This document shows, piece after piece, positions 26,324-33,356 of a DNA stretch of 33,356 nt; the stretch's first letter is position 1; every line of letters starts with the position of its first letter. The DNA lies in assembly GCA_002698965.1 (NCBI GenBank), contig PAAT01000185.1, positions 1 to 33,356 on the forward strand, written 5' to 3'. The position numbers were made by a program, and so were the translations under genes. Source of the DNA: Rhodopirellula sp. (GTDB lineage: Bacteria > Planctomycetota > Planctomycetia > Pirellulales > Pirellulaceae). The notes beneath the pieces are model-generated. The model saw only the letters and a program-made list of their open reading frames with translations, did no database searches and was not told the DNA's origin.

Positions 26324-27073
26324 ATGCGTATCCTTCTAACTCTCTTACTACTGCTCACCTCGGCTAACTGTTTTGCAGACCCTATTAAGGTCGCAGTGTT
26401 TGACGGGGAAGGCGTTGGTAAAAGTTGTACAAACTTAATCACTGCCCTCACCAAATCTGGAAATACTGATTTCAAACTTACACGTATCACAACACCGGAG
26501 ATTTTAGATGGCGGGTTATCGCAAGTCGACGTTTTAATTCATTCGGGTGGAAGTGGTAGTAAACAGGGCAATGATCTTGGCGAGGAAGGCCGCAAGATAG
26601 TCCGTCAATATATCGATCAGGGGGGTGGTTTTTTGGGGGTCTGTGCCGGGGCTTATCTTGCAACCAACGACTATAGTTGGTCGCTTAACCTTATCGATGC
26701 CAAAGTACTCGACCGAAAACACTGGGCACGTGGTATGGGGACTGTGCAATTGGAACTCTCACCTTCCGGACAGAAGTTATTTCAGACTGCGGAATCGACT
26801 CTGGACATCTATTACGGTCAGGGACCATTGCTTGCCCGAAGAGAATGGGATGACCCTAAAACTCCCGATTATGAAAGTCTTGCGATTTATGCTTCGGAGA
26901 TTGCTAAGAATGGTGCGCCCAGTGGCATCATGAAGGGAACCTCTGCCGCTGTTCGTTGCAAGTACGGAAAAGGGAAGGTGTTTTGCTTTAGCGCTCATCC
27001 CGAACTTACTGACGGACTGCAACACTTAATCCCCACGGTGGTGAACTGGTTAGCTGACGATAAAACAAAATAA
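26324..27073 (+). CDS. Exported BPL_N / class I glutamine-amidotransferase-like protein
   Basis: The protein has 249 residues with a clear Sec signal peptide (about 1-18, ending CFA-DP). The rest resembles the N-terminal domain of eukaryote-type biotin-protein ligase (BPL_N), a class I glutamine-amidotransferase fold. The nucleophile elbow GVCAGAYL places C107, and SAHPE supplies H225 and E227, so a full Cys-His-Glu triad seems present. There is no ligase or synthetase domain in the protein. What a secreted member does is unknown; hydrolysis of an amide is one possibility. It sits 22 bases before a sulfatase gene and is probably co-transcribed with it. Confidence 0.8.
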   Translation: MRILLTLLLLLTSANCFADPIKVAVFDGEGVGKSCTNLITALTKSGNTDFKLTRITTPEILDGGLSQVDVLIHSGGSGSKQGNDLGEEGRKIVRQYIDQGGGFLGVCAGAYLATNDYSWSLNLIDAKVLDRKHWARGMGTVQLELSPSGQKLFQTAESTLDIYYGQGPLLARREWDDPKTPDYESLAIYASEIAKNGAPSGIMKGTSAAVRCKYGKGKVFCFSAHPELTDGLQHLIPTVVNWLADDKTK

Positions 27074-27094
27074 CATGAAAGTGAATCTCTCCAT

Positions 27095-28579
27095 ATGAAG
27101 CCTTATTGCTTGTTCTTTTTCTTACTTACAATCTGCCCGCTGCAGGCAGGGGAAGGGACATCTCTGGCCGGAACGAAACCCAACATTATTCTTGTACTAA
27201 CCGACGATCAGGGGATGGGTGATTTGTCCTGTATGGGAAACGACGTCCTGAACACGCCAAACCTCGACAAATTTCATTCCATGGCAACACGTTTCACTGA
27301 TTTCCATGTAAGTCCCACCTGTGCACCAACCAGGGCTGCTATTTTCAGTGGACGCCATGAATTTCGTAATGGAGTCACACATACCGTTAAAGAACGTGAA
27401 AGAATGGCGCTTTCAACAACTACTTTCCCTCAACTGTTACAAACTGCGGGATATGAAACCGGTATCTTTGGTAAGTGGCATCTGGGAGACGAGGACGCAT
27501 ACCAACCGTACAATCGCGGGTTTAGCGAAACATTCATTCACGGAGCAGGAGGTATCGGACAATCCTATCCGGGTAGTTGTGCAGATTTCCCTCCTAACCG
27601 TATCGCGGAAAATATGTACTTTGACAATGTCATCCTGCACAATGATACCATCGTCAAGACCAAAGGATTCTGTACGGATGTCTTTTTTCACTCCGCTCTT
27701 GGATGGATAAAGAAACAGCACAAATCGAAAACGCCGTACTTCGCCTACATTACGTTGAATGCCCCTCATGATCCCTATGTCGCACCAGAAAAATATACTA
27801 GGCGATTTGCCGAGGCGGGTTGGGATAAACTGACTCAGGGGCGATACGGGATGATTGAAAACATTGATGATAATTTTGGACTACTGATGTCCAAACTAAA
27901 CGAATGGAACGCCTGGGAGAACACACTTGTCATCTTCATGACAGACAATGGACAAGCTAGACGAAGTGGAACACTCAACGGACAAAAAACCACGATTTTT
28001 AGTGCCGGGTTTAAAACCGGTAAAGGTTCCACTTACGAAGGCGGAACCCACGTGCCGTCATTTTGGTACTGGAAAGATAAACTTAATTCCGGTGTCGATA
28101 TTCCGGTACTCACTGCACACATCGATCTATATAAGACTTTCTGTGAACTAGCCGGAGTAACAATACCTGACAACATCCAGACAATCGACGGACGGACGCT
28201 GGTGCCCCTACTGAAAGATCCTCAGGCAAAATGGGAAGATCGTCAGTTATTTTTCCATCAGGGCCGCTGGGAAAAAGGAGCGAATCCTAACGACAGCAAG
28301 TTTGCCCCTCATGCGGTACGAACCACGCGTTGGCGTTTTGTTAAAAATACTGAGTTATACGACATTTCAAAGGATCCATATGAAACTACCAATGTCTTTG
28401 ATCAACATCCGGAGGTTGTGGCCAAACTAAGAAAGGCCTACGACCGCTGGTGGGAAGAAACACTCCCACTTATGGTCAATGAAAACGTCCCTTATGCTCC
28501 GAAACAACCACAGGCCGTGCGGTATGAAAAGCAACTCAAAACCCGAGGGATTCCGAATTGGACACCGCCCAAGCTGTAA
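27095..28579 (+). CDS. Secreted arylsulfatase-like sulfatase
   Basis: The protein has 494 residues. A signal peptide (1-18) precedes the core opening KPNIILVLTDDQGMGDLS (D37-D38), and the maturation motif is C76-A-P-T-R80. GKWHLGD and the MTDNGQ metal motif follow, then GKGSTYEGGTHVP. The C-terminus runs past the core to residue 494 without an obvious extra domain. It is the last plus-strand gene of this cluster, 22 bases after the BPL_N-like gene and 17 bases from the end of a convergent gene. Substrate is unknown. Confidence 0.94.
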   Translation: MKPYCLFFFLLTICPLQAGEGTSLAGTKPNIILVLTDDQGMGDLSCMGNDVLNTPNLDKFHSMATRFTDFHVSPTCAPTRAAIFSGRHEFRNGVTHTVKERERMALSTTTFPQLLQTAGYETGIFGKWHLGDEDAYQPYNRGFSETFIHGAGGIGQSYPGSCADFPPNRIAENMYFDNVILHNDTIVKTKGFCTDVFFHSALGWIKKQHKSKTPYFAYITLNAPHDPYVAPEKYTRRFAEAGWDKLTQGRYGMIENIDDNFGLLMSKLNEWNAWENTLVIFMTDNGQARRSGTLNGQKTTIFSAGFKTGKGSTYEGGTHVPSFWYWKDKLNSGVDIPVLTAHIDLYKTFCELAGVTIPDNIQTIDGRTLVPLLKDPQAKWEDRQLFFHQGRWEKGANPNDSKFAPHAVRTTRWRFVKNTELYDISKDPYETTNVFDQHPEVVAKLRKAYDRWWEETLPLMVNENVPYAPKQPQAVRYEKQLKTRGIPNWTPPKL

Positions 28580-28596
28580 CTTAGATCATCCATTAT

Positions 28597-29205
28597 CTAA
28601 TTTTCATCCATTCCCAACTCGTTTAGCGGAGCGTGTAAACGTATCGCTGCCGCATGACGATTTCCAGGTTGCTGATTAGCAAACGTTACTAAAGGGTCAT
28701 CGTGAGGTCCATTACTCCAAAAGCCGTTTCCGCTTTCCGTCACACCCAAGCGAAAACGTTCTTTCCCCTGCCCAAAAATACGAAACATCGACATAATCTG
28801 ATCTCTCTCTAAATTGCGACCAACCTGGATCGCACCATTCGGGTCAAATGGTGTATCGCCAAAAGCATCAGCGCGACCCACACGTAGCATACCGGTCGTC
28901 CAAACATCATCAGCAACCGTAAGTCTGGCGGGTGGATTAGTGGCTGGAGTTGGATCTATTTGCACTCGATCACGATCATCTATGGTAATAGCTGTAGAAT
29001 TATAGTTCGCACCGTAGATCCCCAAACGTCCCCGGTCGTCCACTCGTAAACCACCCGCATGCTTTCCATTGAGTTTGATCACGATTGCGGTTCCTGGCTT
29101 TTCAAGATCAATTTCAATCGGCTGATCCCGCTTTTCAATGTTGGATAAACCACAAATGAGAACCGCAATAAACGACAATGCCCCAGACGTAATTCCTGAT
29201 TTCAT
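28597..29205 (-). CDS. Unrecognised exported beta-rich protein
   Basis: The protein has 202 residues and no family that I recognise. A hydrophobic N-terminal stretch (about 7-20) suggests a signal peptide or anchor; the C18 region (VLICG) is not a standard lipobox. The remainder alternates short hydrophobic and polar residues with many Gly, Asp and Asn turns: KLNGKHAGGLRVDDRGRLGI, STAITIDDRDRVQI, TTGMLRVGRADAFGD, RFRLGVTESGNGFWSN. This resembles fibre- or spike-like beta-repeat proteins. It starts 22 bases after the nitrilase-like gene ends, so the two are probably one operon. No nearby gene explains its role. Confidence 0.72.
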   Translation of the reverse strand: MKSGITSGALSFIAVLICGLSNIEKRDQPIEIDLEKPGTAIVIKLNGKHAGGLRVDDRGRLGIYGANYNSTAITIDDRDRVQIDPTPATNPPARLTVADDVWTTGMLRVGRADAFGDTPFDPNGAIQVGRNLERDQIMSMFRIFGQGKERFRLGVTESGNGFWSNGPHDDPLVTFANQQPGNRHAAAIRLHAPLNELGMDEN

Positions 29206-29227
29206 CTACTTACTCACAAAAAAATAA

Positions 29228-30634
29228 CTATTCTTCACTCGGGACAACCGGTGTATGACTTGGAAGTTGAGCCTTGAAATCTCCCAGACTTGACCAAATC
29301 AACGGACGGCCAAGATCGACTTCTGATACCACGACTTCACCGAATTCCTGAGCTTGGGAGAGGACTTTACCATCACGGCCATAAACTCCCGTGATCATCC
29401 AATCTAAGTCCACACCGCAGTAGGTGCTACTAACAACAAAGACATGATTCTCGCAAGCTCTGGCAGCCCCCAACAACGGGTTGCACCCCCAGACTGGCCA
29501 ACAGATAACTTCAGCTCCGTTCTGGCTAAGCTTACGGGCAACCTCCGGAAAAAACCCGTCATAACAAATCATCATTCCGACTTTGCCAAACGATGTTTCA
29601 AACACCGGGTATTCGATGCCTGGCGTAATACCACCTTCGATTTCACCTCGAGGGAGTGTAACCTTTCGGTACTTACCGACAAAGCCTTCCGGGCCTACTA
29701 AGGCAGCCGTATTAAAAACCAGTCGTCCCTCGCGTTCAAGCAAACCGGCACAGATATACAAGTCGTATTTTTTAGCCAGAGTTTCAAAGTACTCAGTGGA
29801 CTCACCAGGAATCGCCTCTGCACATTCGTGATATTTCAAACTGCGACCATAGTAAGTAAGACATTCAGGTAAAACAACAATATTTGCTCCCTGTTTGGCT
29901 GCCTTGGAGATCAAGGGTTCAAATAGCTTACACTTTTCAAGATTAGAGTCACCACCGACTGGTCTGAAATGTACAGTCGCCAGTTTTACTTTTCGAGGAA
30001 GCGGAGCTTTTGTCTGACTAATATTAACCTGAGCCCACTCAACTTTCCCACGAGCTTCCCAGCGATAAGACAACTCAATAATCCCTTGAGTTGCGGCTGA
30101 GGGGACTAGATAGGTACCTTTTATTAAGCTCCAACCATTCTCAAGTTCATCCACGATCGCTGGAAATTCCGGTTCAGCACGAGGTTGCGTTCCTCGAGCA
30201 TAGCTAGCATCAGAAACAAAGTCGTGTTTCACGCGGTTCCCGTCAGCATCGCGCCAGAGCACACGTGTTACCGCCGTTCGCCTGCCAAGCTTTAAGTTCT
30301 TAGTACGCTGTAAAGCGGTGAATTCGTAGTATTTACCACCGTCTACTGGAAACGATTTCTCAAACCAGCCAAAAGACCCTGACCGATGATCGGTGGAAAT
30401 ACTAAAGCTACCAAGGCCATCCGGACCTCCCCGTAAATTGTATTCAAAGTCCGGTGCAATCTCTTCCCGAGGAGATACCGCAGTCCAGCCAGCAGGCCCT
30501 CGTTCGATTTTATGAATCTTCGTTTTTGCGGTACCTTTACCGAAATGAACCTGGCCGTACGAAATATCCTGAGCTGTAACAAAAGAGCATATTATTCCCA
30601 GCAAAACAAATAATCTGAGGGGCAAGCTTTTCAT
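29228..30634 (-). CDS. Exported nitrilase-superfamily amidohydrolase with N-terminal beta domain
   Basis: The frame is open to 30667, but the ATG at 30634 has a Shine-Dalgarno site and opens a signal peptide (MKSLPLRLFVLLGIICSFVTAQ), giving 468 residues. Residues about 30-195 form a beta-rich region (FSISTDHRSGSFGWFEKSF, KYYEFTALQRTKN) like a carbohydrate-binding jelly roll. Residues about 205-460 are a carbon-nitrogen hydrolase domain with the full triad E257 (VVLPECLTYYG), K324 (YRKVTLPRGE) and C357 (VGMMICYDGFF). Superfamily members cleave or transfer amide and nitrile bonds. Export is unusual for the superfamily, so an extracellular amide such as an N-acyl sugar or peptide is plausible (inference). 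Confidence 0.88.
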   Translation of the reverse strand: MKSLPLRLFVLLGIICSFVTAQDISYGQVHFGKGTAKTKIHKIERGPAGWTAVSPREEIAPDFEYNLRGGPDGLGSFSISTDHRSGSFGWFEKSFPVDGGKYYEFTALQRTKNLKLGRRTAVTRVLWRDADGNRVKHDFVSDASYARGTQPRAEPEFPAIVDELENGWSLIKGTYLVPSAATQGIIELSYRWEARGKVEWAQVNISQTKAPLPRKVKLATVHFRPVGGDSNLEKCKLFEPLISKAAKQGANIVVLPECLTYYGRSLKYHECAEAIPGESTEYFETLAKKYDLYICAGLLEREGRLVFNTAALVGPEGFVGKYRKVTLPRGEIEGGITPGIEYPVFETSFGKVGMMICYDGFFPEVARKLSQNGAEVICWPVWGCNPLLGAARACENHVFVVSSTYCGVDLDWMITGVYGRDGKVLSQAQEFGEVVVSEVDLGRPLIWSSLGDFKAQLPSHTPVVPSEE

Positions 30635-30640
30635 TTCATT

Positions 30641-30648
30641 TCTCCCTT
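30641..30648 (-). promoter_or_regulatory. Shine-Dalgarno site of the nitrilase-like gene
   Basis: Read on the minus strand, AAGGGAGA lies six bases before the ATG at 30634. It decides the start in favour of 30634 over the in-frame ATG at 30667, and the shorter form begins with a proper signal peptide. Confidence 0.7.
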
Positions 30649-30668
30649 TTAAGCTGCCTTGGTTCATC

Positions 30669-30742
30669 TCAACAAATCAGGCCAGCAGATCACAGATATC
30701 CTTCACAAATCAGGGGATTTGTGAACGCGAAGTATTTGTTGA
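30669..30742. repeat. Nested inverted repeats between nitrilase-like and cold-shock genes
   Basis: An inner perfect 10-bp stem, TTCACAAATC (30702-30711) with GATTTGTGAA (30716-30725), has the loop AGGG. An outer pair, TCAACAAAT (30669-30677) with ATTTGTTGA (30734-30742), encloses it. ACAAATCAGG also occurs as a direct repeat at 30672-30681 and 30705-30714. The region lies 35-108 bases upstream of the nitrilase-like start and about 155-225 bases upstream of the cold-shock start, so it could be an operator set for either gene. Confidence 0.55.
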
Positions 30743-30895
30743 AATTCTACCGAATCCTCGGATTAATAGGCGGTATTATCTTCTCAATTCGATTAGAATA
30801 AAATTTATCTGATTCATACGGTTCGAAGGGAGAGTATTCTTCGGGGTAGTGAAATCAGTTAACACTTTTTTAAACGATATAGAGTAGAGATAGAG

Positions 30896-31099
30896 ATGCC
30901 ACAGGGCAAAATCAAACGACTAGTAGCTGACCGGGGATTTGGATTCATTGAAACCGATGGAAACGATGACCTCTTCTTTCACCTAAGTTCTTTAGTAGAT
31001 GACCTTAACTTCGAAGAACTCGCTGAAGGTGACGTACTTGAATATGAAGTTGGCGAAACGCCTAAAGGTAAACGAGCGGAAAACGTTCGACGACCTTAA
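30896..31099 (+). CDS. Cold-shock domain protein (CspA family)
   Basis: The protein has 67 residues, the usual size of a single cold-shock domain. RNP1 is seen as G14-F-G-F-I18 and RNP2 as L26-F-F-H29, the RNA/ssDNA-binding surface of this family. Members melt or protect RNA structure in the cytoplasm, during cold shock or constitutively. It reads G-K-I-K-R-L at the start rather than the common G-T-V-K-W-F, and is more acidic in the middle (DDLNFEELAEGD) than typical CspA. A long upstream non-coding stretch (about 150 bases after the inverted repeats) could act as a structured leader. A hairpin terminator follows. Confidence 0.95.
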   Translation: MPQGKIKRLVADRGFGFIETDGNDDLFFHLSSLVDDLNFEELAEGDVLEYEVGETPKGKRAENVRRP

Positions 31100-31127
31100 G
31101 TAGGCCGAGACCAAAATCAAAGTGATT

Positions 31128-31157
31128 AGCTCCACCAGAAATCGGTGGTGGCTCTTT
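31128..31157 (+). terminator. Hairpin terminator after the cold-shock gene
   Basis: AGCTCCACC (31128-31136) pairs with GGTGGTGGCT (31144-31153) over nine pairs with one bulged base and a seven-base loop, followed by CTTT. It lies 28 bases past the cold-shock stop codon and is a moderate intrinsic terminator. Confidence 0.55.
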
Positions 31158-31264
31158 GCTAGCTGAACTGCAGGATGAATTTTATGCCAGTCCACACTTT
31201 GTGCTGCGCACTAAAGACTGCTTGTGCTTTTACTTCTCGTGCGGATGATAACCGCGATGAGGAA

Positions 31265-31615
31265 TTAGTACGAAGCTAGGCCTGTTGATAAATCCGGGTG
31301 AATGCTAAAAAGTGTGTTAAGGCGGGTGATGGCAAAGATCTTCTCGATCTCGGGAGTCACGGCTACCAATCGCAACTCGCTACCAACTCCCTTCACTTTC
31401 TTGTGAAGCATGATGAACCGATTTAAGGCCGCGCTGGATAGAAAATGCACGTTCGACATATCCAGAAGAATCTTCTCTACACCTGAATCGACGACCTGAA
31501 ACAACTCGTCACCCATCTGTATGATGTCACCATCATCGAGAAACTTTGGTTGTGAAAACGCAACAACAGTTACATCGCCGTTCTGAGATAAGCTGATCTT
31601 TTCCATAATCTTCAT
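31265..31615 (-). CDS. STAS-domain protein (anti-sigma-factor-antagonist-like)
   Basis: The protein has 116 residues, essentially one STAS domain. LLDMSNVHFLSSAALNRF is the conserved central segment. By alignment in the head with SpoIIAA, S61 matches the phosphorylated Ser58, while the preceding Asp is replaced by S60. Such proteins switch partners with an anti-sigma kinase (RsbW/SpoIIAB type) or act in signalling complexes. No kinase, phosphatase or sigma-factor gene is adjacent, so the partner is elsewhere. M4 (MEKISLS) is an alternative start. It lies between the cold-shock gene (convergent) and the ceramidase-like gene (divergent). Confidence 0.85.
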   Translation of the reverse strand: MKIMEKISLSQNGDVTVVAFSQPKFLDDGDIIQMGDELFQVVDSGVEKILLDMSNVHFLSSAALNRFIMLHKKVKGVGSELRLVAVTPEIEKIFAITRLNTLFSIHPDLSTGLASY

Positions 31616-31746
31616 CTACCCAAACTGAGGTGTATTCCGACTCTTCAACATAAAGCACCAGCCCTCACAAGCTGATAAAATATCAGAGCTCCTATAGAAC
31701 TCTAACACTAATTCATCAGCTGTTACCCTTTTATAAGAAAAATCTC

Positions 31747-33096
31747 ATGAAAAGATCCCTTTGCCTCCTCCTATTGTTGTTCATGAGTCCTTCTCAGGCT
31801 GCTGACTTTTCATTGTCAACCTTTTCAGCCGATGTCACAATTCCGTTAGGTCACCGATGCATGGGGGTCCTTCCTACTAAAAGTAAGCGTATTGCGGATC
31901 CATTATTTGCTCACGGTTTTGTATTGCAAGGAGGTCCCCAACCTGTCGTTCTTTGTGCGTTGGATTGGTGCGAAGTACGTAATGGTGCCTTTGAACAATG
32001 GCGCCATGCATTGGCCAAAGCAGCCGGGACCTCTCCGCAATATGTTTTGGTCACGGCCTTACATCAACACGATGCGCCCGTTGTTGACCTCGACGCGCAA
32101 AACCTGCTTGATAAAGTTGGCTTGCATAACGAACTTTACCAGGTCAACTGGCACGATGAGACACTTGCTCGTGTTAGTCAGGCCGTGAAGGATAGCCTCG
32201 AACTAGCCTCGCCGGTAACACACTATGGTACCAGTGAGGTAAAGGTGGAGAATATTGCCAGTAATCGACGAGTCGTATTAGGAAACGGAAATGTTACCTA
32301 TAGTCGTGGGAGCCGGAGTGGCGGAAATGAGTACATGGCCAAGGCCCCTGAAGGGGATATCGACCCCATGCTCAAAACCATCACGTTTTTTAATCATGAC
32401 AAAGCACTCCTGCAATTACACCACTATGCAACGCACCCAATGAGCTACTACGGTCAGGGAGTCGTTTCAGCAGATTTTGTCGGTTTAGCGAGAGCACGCT
32501 TGCAACGTGAAAACCAGTCTATCAGGCAGATCTTCGTCCCCGGCTGTGGTGGTGATGTCACCGCCGGCAAATACAATAATGGCTCAGAAGATCATCGACA
32601 GGAACTCATTGAACGGTTGTACAATGCCATGTCCATAGCCTCCCGGAACACTCAGAAGTATGAGCTAAAAACGGTTACATTTCGCATTGCTCCACTCTCG
32701 CTTCCATTTCATCCTGGTGAACATTTAACCCAAGAAAAACTTTCGGCAGATTTAGATAATCCTGAGTTAACTACTGAGAAACGGATTCTTGCAGCCATGG
32801 GTCTTGCTAGTCGGAATCGAGTCGAGGCTGATAAGCCGCTGGACTTTCCCTGTGTGGATCTAGGAAACGCTCAAATTGCATTATTTCCCGGAGAGACTTT
32901 CATTGGTTACCAATTAATCACTCAGGAATATGCGGGAGACAACTTTGTAATGTGCGTTGCATACGGCGATGCTTGGACTGGTTATCTCCCAACTGATGCA
33001 ACCTTCAACGAAAATTTCAGCGACTCATGGCTGTGGGTTGGCAAGGGAAGTGAAAAGCAAATTCGAGAAGCCATAAAGAAGGTCATTCGCAACTAG
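31747..33096 (+). CDS. Secreted neutral-ceramidase-like protein
   Basis: The protein has 449 residues with a signal peptide (1-18, SQA-AD). The body resembles the neutral/alkaline non-lysosomal ceramidase N-terminal domain. FSADVTIPLGHRCMG matches the opening, ALHQHDAP is an equivalent of the family's His-rich THTHSGP block, HYATHPMSYYG supplies further likely zinc-binding His, and FVPGCGGDVTAGKYN resembles the N-x-G-D-V-S block. Family members hydrolyse the N-acyl bond of ceramide, but planctomycete relatives are numerous and mostly uncharacterised, so the substrate may be another amide. Its last base overlaps the start of the next frame (TAGTG), suggesting coupled translation. Confidence 0.8.
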   Translation: MKRSLCLLLLLFMSPSQAADFSLSTFSADVTIPLGHRCMGVLPTKSKRIADPLFAHGFVLQGGPQPVVLCALDWCEVRNGAFEQWRHALAKAAGTSPQYVLVTALHQHDAPVVDLDAQNLLDKVGLHNELYQVNWHDETLARVSQAVKDSLELASPVTHYGTSEVKVENIASNRRVVLGNGNVTYSRGSRSGGNEYMAKAPEGDIDPMLKTITFFNHDKALLQLHHYATHPMSYYGQGVVSADFVGLARARLQRENQSIRQIFVPGCGGDVTAGKYNNGSEDHRQELIERLYNAMSIASRNTQKYELKTVTFRIAPLSLPFHPGEHLTQEKLSADLDNPELTTEKRILAAMGLASRNRVEADKPLDFPCVDLGNAQIALFPGETFIGYQLITQEYAGDNFVMCVAYGDAWTGYLPTDATFNENFSDSWLWVGKGSEKQIREAIKKVIRN

Positions 33097-33356
33097 TGGA
33101 CATCGCTAACAAACCCAATCCACGCTGGAAACTACTTCAACAAGTCTGGGCAGTATTCGCACTGGCTCTGTTTATCGTCACTTTTCGGTTGTGGCTGCCC
33201 GATAGTGACTTTCCTGCGATTCCATTATTCTCCTCTTTTACATCACCTGGCTTCCAGTCGGTATGGACTCACTATCCGCTGTTAGCACTTTGCGGACTCT
33301 CGCTACTCGCTTCATTGATAAAACCTAGTCCACGAAACTGGTTAATGATCCTCGGT
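33096..33356 (+). CDS. Membrane protein, partial (5' end only)
   Basis: Read by hand from a GTG at 33096 that shares its G with the preceding stop codon (TAGTG); the frame stays open for 87 codons to the window edge. It starts VDIANKPNPRWKLLQQVWAV. Hydrophobic segments are seen at about residues 18-35 (VWAVFALALFIVTFRLWL) and 61-75 (YPLLALCGLSLLASL), with a third beginning at NWLMILG. The polytopic pattern is clear, but too little is present to name a family. The overlap implies a functional link with the ceramidase-like gene. Confidence 0.75.
   Translation, partial: MDIANKPNPRWKLLQQVWAVFALALFIVTFRLWLPDSDFPAIPLFSSFTSPGFQSVWTHYPLLALCGLSLLASLIKPSPRNWLMILG

Noticed and set aside
30739..30768. 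TTGAAA (30739) and ATTAAT (30762) as a promoter of the cold-shock gene
   Set aside because: The spacing of 17 is right but the -10 match is poor and the leader would be about 125 bases; not strong enough to list as a feature.
1..33356. CRISPR arrays, insertion sequences, prophage or integrase genes
   Set aside because: No regular repeat-spacer pattern, transposase, terminal repeats or phage genes were seen on either strand.

Overview
The window looks like chromosomal DNA of a marine-type member of the Planctomycetota. The evidence is the protein repertoire: many secreted sulfatases, planctomycete-type haem-binding proteins (PSCyt1/DUF1549/DUF1553, a DUF1592-class protein, a propeller protein with a C-terminal PVC-type haem domain), and their usual partners DUF1501 and DUF1552. 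Few genes have a clear Shine-Dalgarno site, which also fits the group. I cannot name a genus. There is no phage, insertion sequence or CRISPR array.

Layout. (1) 1-478, minus: 5' part of a sulfatase gene cut by the window edge. (2) 839-911: tRNA-Asn(GTT), followed by a hairpin terminator. (3) 1302-12176, plus: a tight five-gene run with a DUF1080/propeller/cytochrome fusion, a tandem double sulfatase, and three single sulfatases. (4) 12191-13297, minus: a PiT-family anion transporter, convergent with that run. (5) 13538-20946, plus: Tat-exported lactonase, iduronate-sulfatase-like protein, PSCyt1-DUF1549-DUF1553 protein, DUF1501 protein. (6) 20957-22018, minus: SASA-type (GQSN) esterase. (7) 22143-28579, plus: DUF1592-class cytochrome, DUF1552 protein, exported BPL_N/glutamine-amidotransferase-like protein, sulfatase. 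(8) 30634-28597, minus: exported nitrilase-superfamily protein and an unrecognised beta-rich secreted protein. (9) 30896-33356: cold-shock protein, orphan STAS protein (minus), ceramidase-like secreted protein, and the start of a membrane protein.

Taken together, the window holds seven sulfatase genes with eight sulfatase domains, alongside esterase, lactonase, 3-keto-glycoside-hydrolase-like (DUF1080) and haem proteins, nearly all with export signals. The simplest reading (inference) is an extracytoplasmic pathway that removes sulfate and acyl groups from a complex sulfated glycan and oxidises sugar units, with electrons passed to c-type haems. The PiT-family transporter could take up the released anion. 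No glycoside hydrolase or lyase of a classical family, no TonB-type transporter, no dedicated regulator and no formylglycine-generating enzyme is visible here, so those parts must lie elsewhere.

The most unusual items are the fused double sulfatase, whose two domains both depart from the C-x-P-x-R maturation motif; the one-polypeptide DUF1080-propeller-cytochrome protein; two parallel haem-protein/Tat-partner modules; and the exported nitrilase paired with an unknown beta-rich protein.
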